The translations under genes and the position numbers were made by a program. DNA of 64,000 nt from Microbacterium sp. YJN-G (GTDB lineage: Bacteria; Actinomycetota; Actinomycetes; Actinomycetales; Microbacteriaceae). Below are positions 28,134 to 39,754 of this stretch, in pieces. The notes under the pieces were generated by a model. That model was not told the DNA's origin and made no database searches. It saw nothing but the letters and a program-made list of their open reading frames with translations. Within the stretch, counting starts at the first letter, position 1; each line of letters starts with the position of its first letter. The stretch spans positions 1,674,001 through 1,738,000 of the forward strand of contig NZ_CP060402.1 in assembly GCF_015040615.1 (NCBI RefSeq), in the 5' to 3' direction.

Positions 28134-29261
28134 TCAGCGTGCGAACGCGCCCATCCGGATGAAGGGCACCCGCCACTCCTCCAGGGTCAGCCCGCCGTGC
28201 TGCCCGACCATGTCGCGGCCCCGCTGGTCCTCGGCATCGCCGTCGTAGAGCGCCCTGTTCGAGCGTGCGACGACGAGAATGTCGCCGATCCGCTCGCGGG
28301 CGGCATCCGTCACCAGCGGGCCGAACAGGCCCGCATCGACCGCCTCGACGCGTGAGACGACGTCGGCGAGACCGTCGAGGTCGCGACGCCACCGCTCGAG
28401 GATGCGCGGCTGATCGGCATCGGGTTCGGTGTAGACGTGCAGCATCCGCGGCTCGCCGCCGATGTGCCGGATGCCGTCGTGCCAGCCGCCCGCGGCATCC
28501 AGCACCAGCTGCCGGTGGCGGGGCACGTCGATCATGCCGTGGTCGGCGGTGACGAGCACCCCGACGCCGTCCGGCACCCGGCGCGAGAGCGCCGAGTCGA
28601 TGTCCTCGAGCGCGGTCACCCACTCGGCCGAGTCGATGCCGTGCTTGTGCCCGGCCTTGTCGGCCTCGGGCAGGTAGCAGTAGACGAGCGCCCCGTCGTG
28701 GGCGTCGGCGAGCTCCCAGGCGAGCTCCACCCGCTCGGCCGCGGAGCGGGCCGGCCGGTACTGGGCGCCGCGCAGGATCGCACGGGTGAACCCGGTGCTC
28801 GCGAACTTCGGCATGCCGACGGCGAAGACCGGATGCCCCGATGCCGACGCCTGCTCGAACACGGTGGGCGCGGCCTGCCAGGTGAGCGGGTCGACCCCCG
28901 CCTGCTCCCAGTCGGTGAGCTGATTGACCAGCGCGTCCGTGGCGCGGTGGAGCACGCGGTACCCGACCATGCCGTGGGCGCCAGGGGCGACGCCGGTGAG
29001 CAGGCTCGTCAGCGCGGATGCCGTGGTCGTGGGGAACACGGAGCCGGCGATGTCCTTCTTCGCCATCAGCGAGCTCAGCGTGCGGGCGTGACCCGCGTGC
29101 GCGCGCAGCGGGATCGCGCCGAGCCCGTCGACGACCACGAGCACCGCGGATCGCACGGGCGGCAGGTCGGCGGTGCCGTCGCGCAGCGCTGCGAGCAGCT
29201 GGTGCGCCACCCCGGCGATGCTCCGCGTCGATTCGGGGCCGGACGGTAGCATGAGAGGCAT
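28134..29261 (-). CDS. Alkaline-phosphatase-superfamily phosphodiesterase
   Basis: 375 residues. The fold is that of nucleotide pyrophosphatases/phosphodiesterases: first metal Asp in VVVDGLG, nucleophile Thr in [15 protein letters not shown], then [10 protein letters not shown], the metal ligands in [13 protein letters not shown], and [10 protein letters not shown]. Near the C-terminus [14 protein letters not shown] contains the last histidine. All metal ligands therefore look present. Family members cleave phosphodiesters or phosphate esters of nucleotides or lipids; the substrate is not evident. No signal peptide is visible, so it is probably cytoplasmic. It is divergent from parC. Confidence 0.82.
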   Translation of the reverse strand: MPLMLPSGPESTRSIAGVAHQLLAALRDGTADLPPVRSAVLVVVDGLGAIPLRAHAGHARTLSSLMAKKDIAGSVFPTTTASALTSLLTGVAPGAHGMVGYRVLHRATDALVNQLTDWEQAGVDPLTWQAAPTVFEQASASGHPVFAVGMPKFASTGFTRAILRGAQYRPARSAAERVELAWELADAHDGALVYCYLPEADKAGHKHGIDSAEWVTALEDIDSALSRRVPDGVGVLVTADHGMIDVPRHRQLVLDAAGGWHDGIRHIGGEPRMLHVYTEPDADQPRILERWRRDLDGLADVVSRVEAVDAGLFGPLVTDAARERIGDILVVARSNRALYDGDAEDQRGRDMVGQHGGLTLEEWRVPFIRMGAFAR

Positions 29262-29342
29262 CCGGGTCAGTCTTTCACAGGCATCCCGACGCGACCCGCC
29301 AGAGCGGTCGCGAGCCCGCCCCGAGCGACCAGCAGGAAGTCC

Positions 29343-31781
29343 ATGCCAAAGCCCTCGTCATCCGAGCCCGTACAGGAGCGCATCCAGGACATCGATCTGT
29401 CCCAGGAGATGCAGGGTTCGTTCCTCGAGTACGCATACTCGGTGATCTACTCGCGCGCGCTGCCGGATGCCCGCGACGGGCTGAAGCCGGTGCAGCGCCG
29501 CATCCTGTACCAGATGGCCGAAATGGGCCTGCGACCCGACCGCGGACACGTGAAGAGCGCCCGCGTCGTCGGCGAGGTGATGGGAAAGCTGCACCCGCAC
29601 GGCGATTCGGCCATCTACGACGCGCTGGTGCGCCTTGCCCAGGACTTCGCACTGCGCGTGCCGCTGGTCGACGGGCACGGCAACTTCGGCTCCCTCGACG
29701 ACGGCCCCGCCGCGTCGCGGTACACCGAGGCTCGCCTGGCGGCATCCGCTCTCGCGATGACCGAGAGCCTCGACGAGGACGTCGTCGATTTCGTGCCGAA
29801 CTACGACGGACAGTTCCAGCAGCCCGCGGTGCTCTCCGCGGCCTTCCCGAACCTGCTGGTCAACGGCGCGAGCGGCATCGCCGTCGGCATGGCCACCAAC
29901 ATGGCCCCGCACAACCTCATCGAGGTCGTCGCGGCCGCGAACCACCTGCTCGAGAACCCGGATGCGACCACGGCCGAGCTCATGGAGTTCGTGCCCGGCC
30001 CCGACTTCCCCTCCGGCGGCATCCTGATGGGCCTGGACGGCGTCAAGGACGCCTACGAGAACGGGCGCGGCGCCTTCAGGCTGCGTGCCAAGACGTCGAT
30101 CGAGCCTCTCGGACCGCGCAAGACCGGCATCGTCGTCACCGAGCTGCCGTACCAGGTCGGCCCCGAGCGGGTGATCGAGAAGCTCAAGGATGCCGTGGGC
30201 GCCAAGAAGCTGCAGGGCATCAGCGACGTGCAGGATCTCACCGACCGCAAGAACGGCCTGCGGCTGGTCATCACGGTCAAGACCGGGTTCGACCCGGCGG
30301 CGGTCCTCGAGCAGCTGTTCCGCTTCACCCCCCTCGAGGACTCGTTCTCGATCAACAACGTCGCCCTCGTCGACGGCCAGCCCCGCACGCTGGGGCTGAA
30401 GGAGCTGCTGCGGGTGTACCTGCAGCACCGCGTCGAGGTCGTCACCCGCCGCAGCCGATACCGCCTGGCGCGCCGCAACGAGCGACTGCACCTGGTGCGC
30501 GGCCTGCTGCTGGCGATCCTCGACATCGATGAGGTCATCCAGGTCATCCGCTCCTCCGATGACTCCGAGACCGCCCGGGCGCGCCTGCAGCAGGTGTTCG
30601 AGCTCGACGAGGTGCAGGCCGAGTACATCCTCGAGCTGCGCCTGCGGCGCCTGACGAAGTTCTCGCGTCTCGAGCTCGAAGCCGAGCGCGACAAGCTGCT
30701 CGCCGAGATCGCCGAGCTCGAGCGGCTGCTGGGCGACGAGGCGCTCGTGCGCGCCCAGGTGGCGCAGGAGCTGGATGCCGTCGCCGAGCAGTTCGGCACG
30801 CACCGTCGCACGCTGCTGCTGAACGCCGCTCCCCCGAAGGCCCGCAGCTCGAAGTCGGCGGCCGATCTGCAGATCGCGGATGCACCGACCACACTGCTGC
30901 TGTCGACGACCGGCCGCGCGGTTCGCGTCGACCTCGAGCCGGGTGCGGTGCTGGCCACGCCGGCGAGACGCAGCAAGCACGACGCGATCGTGGCGCGGCT
31001 CGAGACCACGACGCGCAGCGAGATCGGCGCCGTGACCTCGACCGGGCGCGTGCTGCGCTTCACCCCCGTCGACATCCCCGCGGTGCCGGGCTCGTCCGTG
31101 GGGCTGGGCGCGGGCGTGCGGATCGCCGACTACCTGGGCCTGACCGACCGCAACGAGCGCGTCCTGGCTCTGATCCGCTTCGACGACGACACCCCGCTGG
31201 CGCTGGGCACCAAGGACGGCGTCGTCAAGCGCATCGTGCCCTCGGCCCTCGCGGTGCGCCCCGAGCTGGAGATCATCGGACTCAAGCCGAAGGATGCCGT
31301 GATCGGCGCCGCACCGGCCCCCGATGACACCGAGCTGGTCTTCGTCACCTCGGACGCGCAGCTGCTGCACTTCGCCGCGTCGAACGTGCGCCCTCAGGGC
31401 GCGCCGGCAGGTGGCATGGCCGGGGTGAAGCTCGGAGCGTCGGCGGAGGTGATCTCGTTCACGGTCGTGACCTCGGCCGACGAGGCGGTGGTGGTCACCG
31501 TCTCGGGTTCCGACGGCATGATCGCCGGAGCGGATGCGGGACGCGCGAAGGTGTCGTCGTTCGCCGAGTTCCCCGGCAAGGGCCGTGCCACAGGGGGCGT
31601 GCGCGCGCACGCCTTCCTGAAGGGCGAGGACCGACTGCGCCTGGCGTGGGTCGGCGTCGAACCACGGGCGGTCGGGTCGGACGGCGCCGCGCGCCAGCTG
31701 CCGGAGCCGGGCGCGAAGCGCGACGGCTCCGGTCAGCCGCTGGACGCCGTCATCGCCTTCGTCGGCACCGCGATCGGCTGA
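29343..31781 (+). CDS. parC: DNA topoisomerase IV subunit A (GyrA/ParC family)
   Basis: 812 residues. Type IIA topoisomerase A subunits cut and rejoin DNA; ParC decatenates daughter chromosomes. The catalytic Tyr127 is in [11 protein letters not shown]. The quinolone region [17 protein letters not shown] has Ser89 and Asp93, the residue types usual in drug-sensitive proteins. The coiled-coil and C-gate region has [21 protein letters not shown]. The C-terminal beta-pinwheel lacks an obvious GyrA-box (QRRGG.G), which favours ParC over GyrA. It converges on parE across the 35-bp tandem repeat. The two subunit genes face each other rather than forming an operon. Confidence 0.9.
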   Translation: MPKPSSSEPVQERIQDIDLSQEMQGSFLEYAYSVIYSRALPDARDGLKPVQRRILYQMAEMGLRPDRGHVKSARVVGEVMGKLHPHGDSAIYDALVRLAQDFALRVPLVDGHGNFGSLDDGPAASRYTEARLAASALAMTESLDEDVVDFVPNYDGQFQQPAVLSAAFPNLLVNGASGIAVGMATNMAPHNLIEVVAAANHLLENPDATTAELMEFVPGPDFPSGGILMGLDGVKDAYENGRGAFRLRAKTSIEPLGPRKTGIVVTELPYQVGPERVIEKLKDAVGAKKLQGISDVQDLTDRKNGLRLVITVKTGFDPAAVLEQLFRFTPLEDSFSINNVALVDGQPRTLGLKELLRVYLQHRVEVVTRRSRYRLARRNERLHLVRGLLLAILDIDEVIQVIRSSDDSETARARLQQVFELDEVQAEYILELRLRRLTKFSRLELEAERDKLLAEIAELERLLGDEALVRAQVAQELDAVAEQFGTHRRTLLLNAAPPKARSSKSAADLQIADAPTTLLLSTTGRAVRVDLEPGAVLATPARRSKHDAIVARLETTTRSEIGAVTSTGRVLRFTPVDIPAVPGSSVGLGAGVRIADYLGLTDRNERVLALIRFDDDTPLALGTKDGVVKRIVPSALAVRPELEIIGLKPKDAVIGAAPAPDDTELVFVTSDAQLLHFAASNVRPQGAPAGGMAGVKLGASAEVISFTVVTSADEAVVVTVSGSDGMIAGADAGRAKVSSFAEFPGKGRATGGVRAHAFLKGEDRLRLAWVGVEPRAVGSDGAARQLPEPGAKRDGSGQPLDAVIAFVGTAIG

Positions 31782-31794
31782 CCCTCCCCTGAGC

Positions 31795-31931
31795 CCGTCT
31801 GGGTCCCTGAGGCTCTCGAAGGGCCCGACCCGTCTGGGTCCCTGAGACTCTCGAAGGGCCCGACCCGTCTCGGTCCCTGAGACTCTCGAAGGGCCCGACC
31901 CGTCTGGGTCCCTGAGGCTCTCGAAGGGCCC
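31795..31931. repeat. Four-copy 35-bp tandem repeat between parC and parE
   Basis: Copies begin at 31795, 31830, 31865 and 31900; the last is cut after about 32 bp. Each holds the core CCCTGAGGCTCTCGAAGGG (or GACTCTC), which can fold back on itself: CCCT with AGGG, then GAG with CTC. Copies differ at only one or two positions. The core resembles dispersed REP-like repeats (CCTTCGA...CTCAGG) that I recall from many high-GC genomes. Position between convergent stops fits termination or topoisomerase-related roles. Confidence 0.9.
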
Positions 31932-31961
31932 CAGACAGCGAGGACTGCGCAGGCAAGCCTG

Positions 31962-34082
<2,121 letters not shown>

Positions 34083-34090
34083 AGTTTTCG

Positions 34091-34096
34091 ATTCTA
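34091..34096 (-). promoter_or_regulatory. -10 box TAGAAT, near-leaderless start of parE
   Basis: TAGAAT on the minus strand is 8 nt before the GTG at 34082. It is a near-consensus -10 in otherwise GC-rich DNA. Confidence 0.5.
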
Positions 34097-34263
34097 TCTT
34101 CGACCCCGCACGCCCCGGCACCGCGACACTCCCCCGTGCGCAAGCGGCCGGGCGCCGCGTACGCGCACAGCGAAACACGCCGAGAACCGGGCATGTGTTC
34201 AGCCGGCGCGTGGTTGTATTGAGCACGACCTCGAAACGACCCGACCGCTGAGGAGGCACCGAG

Positions 34264-34479
34264 ATGAACGCTACGACTGAGCGAGAGACCGTCGAGTACC
34301 GCCTCACCGCGATGGACCGGTGCGACTCCTGTGGAGCGCAGGCCTACATCGCTGCCGAGGTGAACGGTACCGAGATGCTCTTCTGCGCACACCACGGACG
34401 CAAGTACGAAGAGAAGCTGCGCGCCGTCGCGACCAGCTGGCACGACGAGACCGCGCGCCTGATCGAACCCAGCAGCTGA
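34264..34479 (+). CDS. Small zinc-binding protein (DUF7455-like)
   Basis: 71 residues from ATG at 34264, with GAGGAGG 7 nt upstream. The CDSCGAQAYIAAEV stretch and FCAHHGRKYEEKL give C-x2-C ... C-x2-H, a likely single zinc site. The pattern matches small actinobacterial proteins now placed in DUF7455, found near sigma-factor and topoisomerase genes; function unknown. The stop codon falls inside a 17-bp tandem repeat (34459-34502), so the last residues IEPSS are encoded by repeat sequence. Confidence 0.75.
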   Translation: MNATTERETVEYRLTAMDRCDSCGAQAYIAAEVNGTEMLFCAHHGRKYEEKLRAVATSWHDETARLIEPSS

Positions 34480-34502
34480 TCGAACCCAGCAGCTGATCGA
34501 AC
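34459..34502. repeat. 17-bp tandem repeat spanning the DUF7455-like stop codon
   Basis: CTGATCGAACCCAGCAG occurs at 34459-34475 and 34476-34492, followed by a partial third copy to 34502. The TGA stop lies at the junction of copies one and two. Recent slippage duplication is the simplest explanation. Confidence 0.9.
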
Positions 34503-34515
34503 TCGCGCGTGCTCG

Positions 34516-35550
34516 TCAGTCGACGAGTACGCGCCTCACCCCGGCAGTCAGCCGCGTGATGATCTCCTCGCCGACCGTGTCGATCCGCTCCGCAAGAGCG
34601 GTGGCATCCGACTCCCCGTCCGCGCCGGGACCGAACACGACGACACGATCGCCGACACGAGCACCCGGCCATGCCTCCACCGTGGTGCTGTCGCCGTCGA
34701 TCGCGATGATCGGGCGCAGACCTCCCGGGGTCGCGACCTCGGCGCCCGTCAGGATCGACGGCAGTCCGTGGAACCCGCCGACGCCGATCCGCACCCGGCC
34801 GTCCTCCACGGCATCCACCGTCGCCACCAGTCGCGAGATCAGCGTCACCCCCTCGAGCTCCGGCCCGTCGGCCGAGCGGATGCCGTAGCAGAACGCGCCG
34901 ATGCGGCTGAGCGAGCCGCGCAGCTCGGGCCGCCACCACGAGGCCGCGGACGCCGTGAGGTGCAGCACCTCGGGGGTGCCGCCGGCATCCGTCAGCTGCT
35001 GGGTCGCGGTGCGGAAGACCTCCTGCGAGGCGTCGTCCTCGTCGTCGCTGGCCTCGGAGAGATGACTCCACACGCCCACGATCCGCGCGATGCCCCGCGC
35101 TTCGGCATTCCGGGCGACGGCGACCGCCTCCGGCCACTCCTCGGGACGGAAGCCGTTGCGGTGCAGGCCCGTGTCGATCTTCAGGTGCAGCCGCACCGCT
35201 GTGCCGACGCTCTCGGCCGCGTCGAGCACGGTGCACAGGTATGCGGCCGTGCCGACGCCGAGGTCGATCCCGGCGCGGATCGCCTGCTCGGCCTCCGCCG
35301 CGGATGAGGTGGCCCAGGCGTACACCCGCCGTGCCGTGTGCTCGCGAATGCGCAGTGCTGTCGGGATGTCGTGCCCGCCGAACCACTCCACGCCGGCGCT
35401 CGCGGCCTCGCCCACGGCCCAGTCGATGCCGTGCCCGTACGCGTCGTCCTTCATGACGAGCATCAGCTCCGACTCGCCCAGGCGCGCCTGCACGGCGGCA
35501 ATGTCGGCGCGGAATGCGCTCCGCGAGATCTCCAGCACTGGGCTGCTCAT
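34516..35550 (-). CDS. alr: Alanine-racemase-like PLP protein, barrel subunit
   Basis: 344 residues from ATG at 35550, which overlaps the previous stop (ATGA). The barrel half of alanine racemase is intact: PLP lysine Lys34 in LVMKDDAYGHG, substrate-carboxylate arginine Arg131 in HLKIDTGLHRNG, His163 in WSHLSEA, LHLTASAAS, and the pyridine-contacting Arg216 in RIGAFCYG. The C-terminal beta domain has diverged. Where homologues carry the SYG.t(Y) tyrosine, the GYADG motif and GRI.MD, this protein reads VRIGVGGFHGLPS and IIAIDGDSTTVEA. The second catalytic base (Tyr265 in the Geobacillus enzyme) is therefore missing. The neighbouring short paralogue has exactly that part. Racemase activity alone is doubtful; a two-subunit enzyme is likely. 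Confidence 0.8.
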   Translation of the reverse strand: MSSPVLEISRSAFRADIAAVQARLGESELMLVMKDDAYGHGIDWAVGEAASAGVEWFGGHDIPTALRIREHTARRVYAWATSSAAEAEQAIRAGIDLGVGTAAYLCTVLDAAESVGTAVRLHLKIDTGLHRNGFRPEEWPEAVAVARNAEARGIARIVGVWSHLSEASDDEDDASQEVFRTATQQLTDAGGTPEVLHLTASAASWWRPELRGSLSRIGAFCYGIRSADGPELEGVTLISRLVATVDAVEDGRVRIGVGGFHGLPSILTGAEVATPGGLRPIIAIDGDSTTVEAWPGARVGDRVVVFGPGADGESDATALAERIDTVGEEIITRLTAGVRRVLVD

Positions 35551-36239
35551 GCGATCCACTCCCGCTCGACATGCCGGCCGGTGACGACGGCCATCTCCAG
35601 GGCGGTCAGGCCGGTGGCCTGCGACCAGCGGCCGAGGGCGTCGCGCATCGCGCCGGTACCCCCGAAGTAGACGACGGCGCTGCCGGCATCGGCATCCGCC
35701 CCTTCCAGATCGACCACGCACACGTCCATGGCGATGCGCCCGACGATGGGGTGCGTGCGCTCGCCGACCTGCACGCGCACCCGGTTGCCGAGCGCCCTCA
35801 GGATCCCCTGGGCGTAGCCGCCGGTGACGAGCGCGACCGTCGTGTCGCGCTCGGCACGATGCGTGTACCCGTACGAGACCGCCTCGCCGGCCAGCAGCGG
35901 CTTGGTGGAGAGGACGTGGCCCTCCAGCCGCATCACCGGCTCGGCGGGTGGAATCATCGACGCATCCGGGATGCCGAACAGCCGGTGCGGTCCGGCATCG
36001 GCGGCGCCGTCGATCACCACCGGGATGCCGACGGGCGTCAGGCGGTCCGCCATCTCCGGCCCGTCCACGAGGATCCCGGTGGCACCGGCCCGCGCGACGA
36101 TCGGTGCGACCTCATCGGCTCCGTGCCCGTAGGCGTCATGCCGCAGATCCGCGAGCCCGCCGACGGAGAGCAGCGCGGCGGCATTGCGCTCGAGCGCACT
36201 CCGGGAGAGGATCGCGCGTGGCGCGGCGCTGCCTGGCAT
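35547..36239 (-). CDS. Short alanine-racemase-like protein, C-domain subunit
   Basis: 230 residues from ATG at 36239, against about 370 for normal alanine racemases. The start keeps DAYGHG, but the PLP lysine is replaced by Arg33 (ADLRHDAYGHG). After GIPVVIDG the chain jumps to the C-terminal domain, so about 150 residues of barrel are missing. That domain is canonical: VSYGYTHRAE with Tyr123, TGGYAQGILR, and PIVGRIAMDVCVVD with Met171-Asp172. It cannot form a complete site by itself. It lies 14 bp after gatD and overlaps the long paralogue by 4 bases. In normal homodimers the tyrosine comes from the partner chain, so it may complete the long subunit's site. Neighbour overlaps argue against a decayed pseudogene. 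Confidence 0.75.
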   Translation of the reverse strand: MPGSAAPRAILSRSALERNAAALLSVGGLADLRHDAYGHGADEVAPIVARAGATGILVDGPEMADRLTPVGIPVVIDGAADAGPHRLFGIPDASMIPPAEPVMRLEGHVLSTKPLLAGEAVSYGYTHRAERDTTVALVTGGYAQGILRALGNRVRVQVGERTHPIVGRIAMDVCVVDLEGADADAGSAVVYFGGTGAMRDALGRWSQATGLTALEMAVVTGRHVEREWIA

Positions 36240-36253
36240 GTCTCGCCTCCGAC

Positions 36254-37027
36254 TCAGAGCTGGATGGTGTTGAAGCCCTTGCCGTGCACGAGCGACTCGA
36301 TGGCGGCGCGGGCGCCTGCGGCGTAGGCGTCGAGCGATTCGACGTCGCGGCCGAGGTCGAGCTCGATGCCGCGCCGGTTCGCGACCGCGGTGAGCAGCTC
36401 GCGTGAGAGCTCGGGATTCAGCGGCAGCAGCGGGCCCTGCACGTTCGACGCGAAGGCGTTCTGCACACGCACCAGTTCGCCGCGCGCGGATGCCTGCCCC
36501 GCTGCGGGAACCGCGAAGCTGCCCTGGCCGAAGGCCACCCGGCCGAAGCCGTGCTCGGGGTTCGCGAGGGTCCACTCGCTGGCGTAGTCCTCGAATCCGA
36601 TGACCCGGCCGGCGGCGGTCTCGACGACGATGTAGCCGACCTTACGGCGACGGGTGCGCTCGACCTGTGCGTCGAACACGCCAAGGCCGTCGAGCCGCTC
36701 GCCGTCCAGCGTCGTGACGCCGCTGCTGAGCAGCTCGGCGCCACCGCCGACGGCCAGCAGAGCGCCACCGTCCGCCACGAAGGAGCGGATGCCGTCACCG
36801 CGAGCGGCCAGATCGGCGTGCACGCCGCGCATGGCCGACAGCGGTCCGTTGCCGATGATCAGGATGTCGAGGTCCGCGGGCAGCTCGTCGCCGACGGCCA
36901 CGGGATGGAACCCGACCGTCACGCCGGCTCGCTCGAGGCGACGCTGCAGGGCGCGGACGTTGCCGCGGTCGCCGGTGACGCCGAGCGTGTCGGGGTAGAG
37001 CTGGGCGATGCGCACGGTCGTGGTCAT
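36254..37027 (-). CDS. gatD: GatD-like glutamine amidotransferase without catalytic residues
   Basis: 257 residues from ATG at 37027, overlapping the murT stop (ATGA). GatD normally releases ammonia from glutamine for MurT, which amidates the alpha-carboxyl of D-Glu in lipid II. The fold is recognisable: RIAQLYPDTLGVTGDRGNV, IIGNGPLSAM, VIGFEDYASEW, GPLLPLNPELS. The nucleophile elbow that should read (V/I)CGGYQ is AVGGGAELL, with Gly94 in place of Cys. The histidine before GP(L/V)LP.NP is Gln197. The whole protein has no cysteine, so glutaminase activity is not expected. It may be a structural partner of MurT or have another role. Confidence 0.8.
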   Translation of the reverse strand: MTTTVRIAQLYPDTLGVTGDRGNVRALQRRLERAGVTVGFHPVAVGDELPADLDILIIGNGPLSAMRGVHADLAARGDGIRSFVADGGALLAVGGGAELLSSGVTTLDGERLDGLGVFDAQVERTRRRKVGYIVVETAAGRVIGFEDYASEWTLANPEHGFGRVAFGQGSFAVPAAGQASARGELVRVQNAFASNVQGPLLPLNPELSRELLTAVANRRGIELDLGRDVESLDAYAAGARAAIESLVHGKGFNTIQL

Positions 37028-38339
37028 CGGCGGGCCACCTCCTGGTCGCCGTGGCCGAGGATCCTGCGGCCGATCATCATGAGCTCGTAGTTCACGAACC
37101 AGGTCTGCCGTCCGGCAGCCGTCGGCGGCAGCTCGCGCATCATCGCGACCGCCTTCTCCATGTCGGGTTCGACGGTTCCGATGCGCACCCCGGCGTGCTC
37201 GAGCGCCAGCGCGAGCTGGTACGCCTTCTCGCCGGTGACGACATCCACCGACTCCAGCGCGTCGAAGTCCACGTCGTACAGCCACGACACGTCGGGCGTG
37301 CCCTCGTCGATGGCGATCAGCGCGTGCTCGGGCGTGCCGTCCAGCGCATCCAGGTTCATCTGCAGGCTGGGGGCGTTCTTGAACATGACGAACTCGACCT
37401 GCTCGCCGGCGGGGTCGCGTCGCAGCGGGATGACCTCGCCGCGCCCGTAGGCGGGCGCCATGCGGGCGAAGCCGTCCGCGGCGCGGTCGACGGAGAACCC
37501 CTCGCCGAGCACGCGGGATGCCACCGCCAGCGCCGCCGCGGCGTCGGCCGCGTAGTGCAGGCCGCGCGCGGGAAGCCGCACCGCAGCATCCTGCCCCCCG
37601 ACCCGCACCGTGACGTCGCGGCCGTCGACGCCGCGCACCTCGGAGTACGCATCGCGCGTCTGGATGCCGGCGTTGCCGCTGCGCGTGTCGGCCGCGTTCG
37701 AGAGCCCGTGCGCGGAGGCCGCGACGATCTCGGGCGCGACGCCGAAGAACGACACCGGCGCCCGCATGGCGGACACGTCGATCTTGCTCAGATACGGGTC
37801 ATCGCGGTTGACCACGACGTGCGAATGCGCGCGCTTCGATGCCTCGAGCATCATGTCGGCGACGCGCTCGGTCTCGTAGAACCGGTACAGCTGGTCGACC
37901 TGAACGTTCAGCGACAGGATGACCGCAGGCGAGAGCTGGTCGGCCAGGTCGGCCGCGTAGCCCTCATCGACCTCCAGCACCGCCACATCGGCGCGGATGC
38001 GGCCGGTGAGGGTGGCGTCCGCGAGCAGTGCGCTGGTGACGCCCTGCGGCAGGTTCGCGCCCGTCGGGTTCGTGAACACCTTCAGCCCGTGCGCCCGCAG
38101 GATCTCGCTGACCATATGGGTCGTCGTCGTCTTGCCGTTCGAGCCCAGCACGAACACCACGCCGTACCGGAACTGGTCGGCGAGGGTCGGCAGCAGCGAG
38201 GGTGCCAGACGGTTGGTGAGGTAACCAGGGAACGCCGAGCCTCCCCCGCGCAGGCGGGTCGCGAAACGCGCGACCTTGCCCGCCAACACGGGGAAGACGT
38301 ACCGCAGACCGGCTGACCTGGCCTGGGGCGCCGCCGACA

Positions 38340-38343
<4 letters not shown>
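37024..38343 (-). CDS. murT: MurT-like Mur ligase without zinc ribbon
   Basis: 439 residues from ATG at 38343 (or 38340; ATGATG), overlapping the sigA stop. Mur-ligase parts are intact: P-loop [10 protein letters not shown] (Lys71), [21 protein letters not shown], and the C-terminal [11 protein letters not shown] with the acidic residue that in S. aureus MurT completes the GatD triad. Canonical MurT carries a four-cysteine zinc ribbon after the VVVN.DDP segment. Here the corresponding stretch, about 202-260, has none, and the protein has no cysteine at all. The usual KNPAG motif reads KNAPSLQ. It should still activate a carboxyl group with ATP. Together with the cysteine-free GatD this suggests a changed amine donor. 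Confidence 0.82.
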
Positions 38344-39590
<1,247 letters not shown>

Positions 39591-39635
39591 GTTTCGCCTT
39601 TCATGGAGCGGTGCACGCGCTCCGGGCCTTTTCGG

Positions 39636-39657
39636 ACACTAGTAAGACCCTTGTCAA
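39636..39657 (-). promoter_or_regulatory. Possible promoter elements upstream of sigA
   Basis: On the minus strand TTGACA (39657-39652) is followed only 10 nt later by TAGTGT (39641-39636). The two are too close to be one -35/-10 pair. TAGTGT could be a -10 with a weak -35, or TTGACA could belong to another start. A GATAAT lies further upstream near 39703. The true start cannot be chosen by eye. Confidence 0.25.
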
Positions 39658-39754
39658 GCCCGGCCGGGGTGGGCGCGATGGTTGACAACGGGTCGGACAT
39701 CCATTATCGCACACCCCGGAGCATCCGGCATCCTCGCGGGACCCGCGCGTCGGG

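Noticed and set aside
31795..31931. Possible CRISPR array
   Set aside because: Repeats of 35 bp are directly adjacent with no variable spacers and no cas genes nearby, so this is a plain tandem repeat.
31750..31956. A 68-codon minus-strand frame made of repeating residues
   Set aside because: It is the translation of the 35-bp tandem repeat and has no ribosome binding site or family.
35547..36239. The short alr-like gene as a frameshifted piece of one split alanine racemase
   Set aside because: Both neighbouring genes carry their own N-terminal AYGHG motif and each has its own start and stop with ATGA coupling. They are two paralogues, not one broken gene.
39636..39657. TTGACA and TAGTGT as a matched -35/-10 pair for sigA
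   Set aside because: Only 10 nt separate them, far from the 16-18 nt needed; kept only as possible separate elements.
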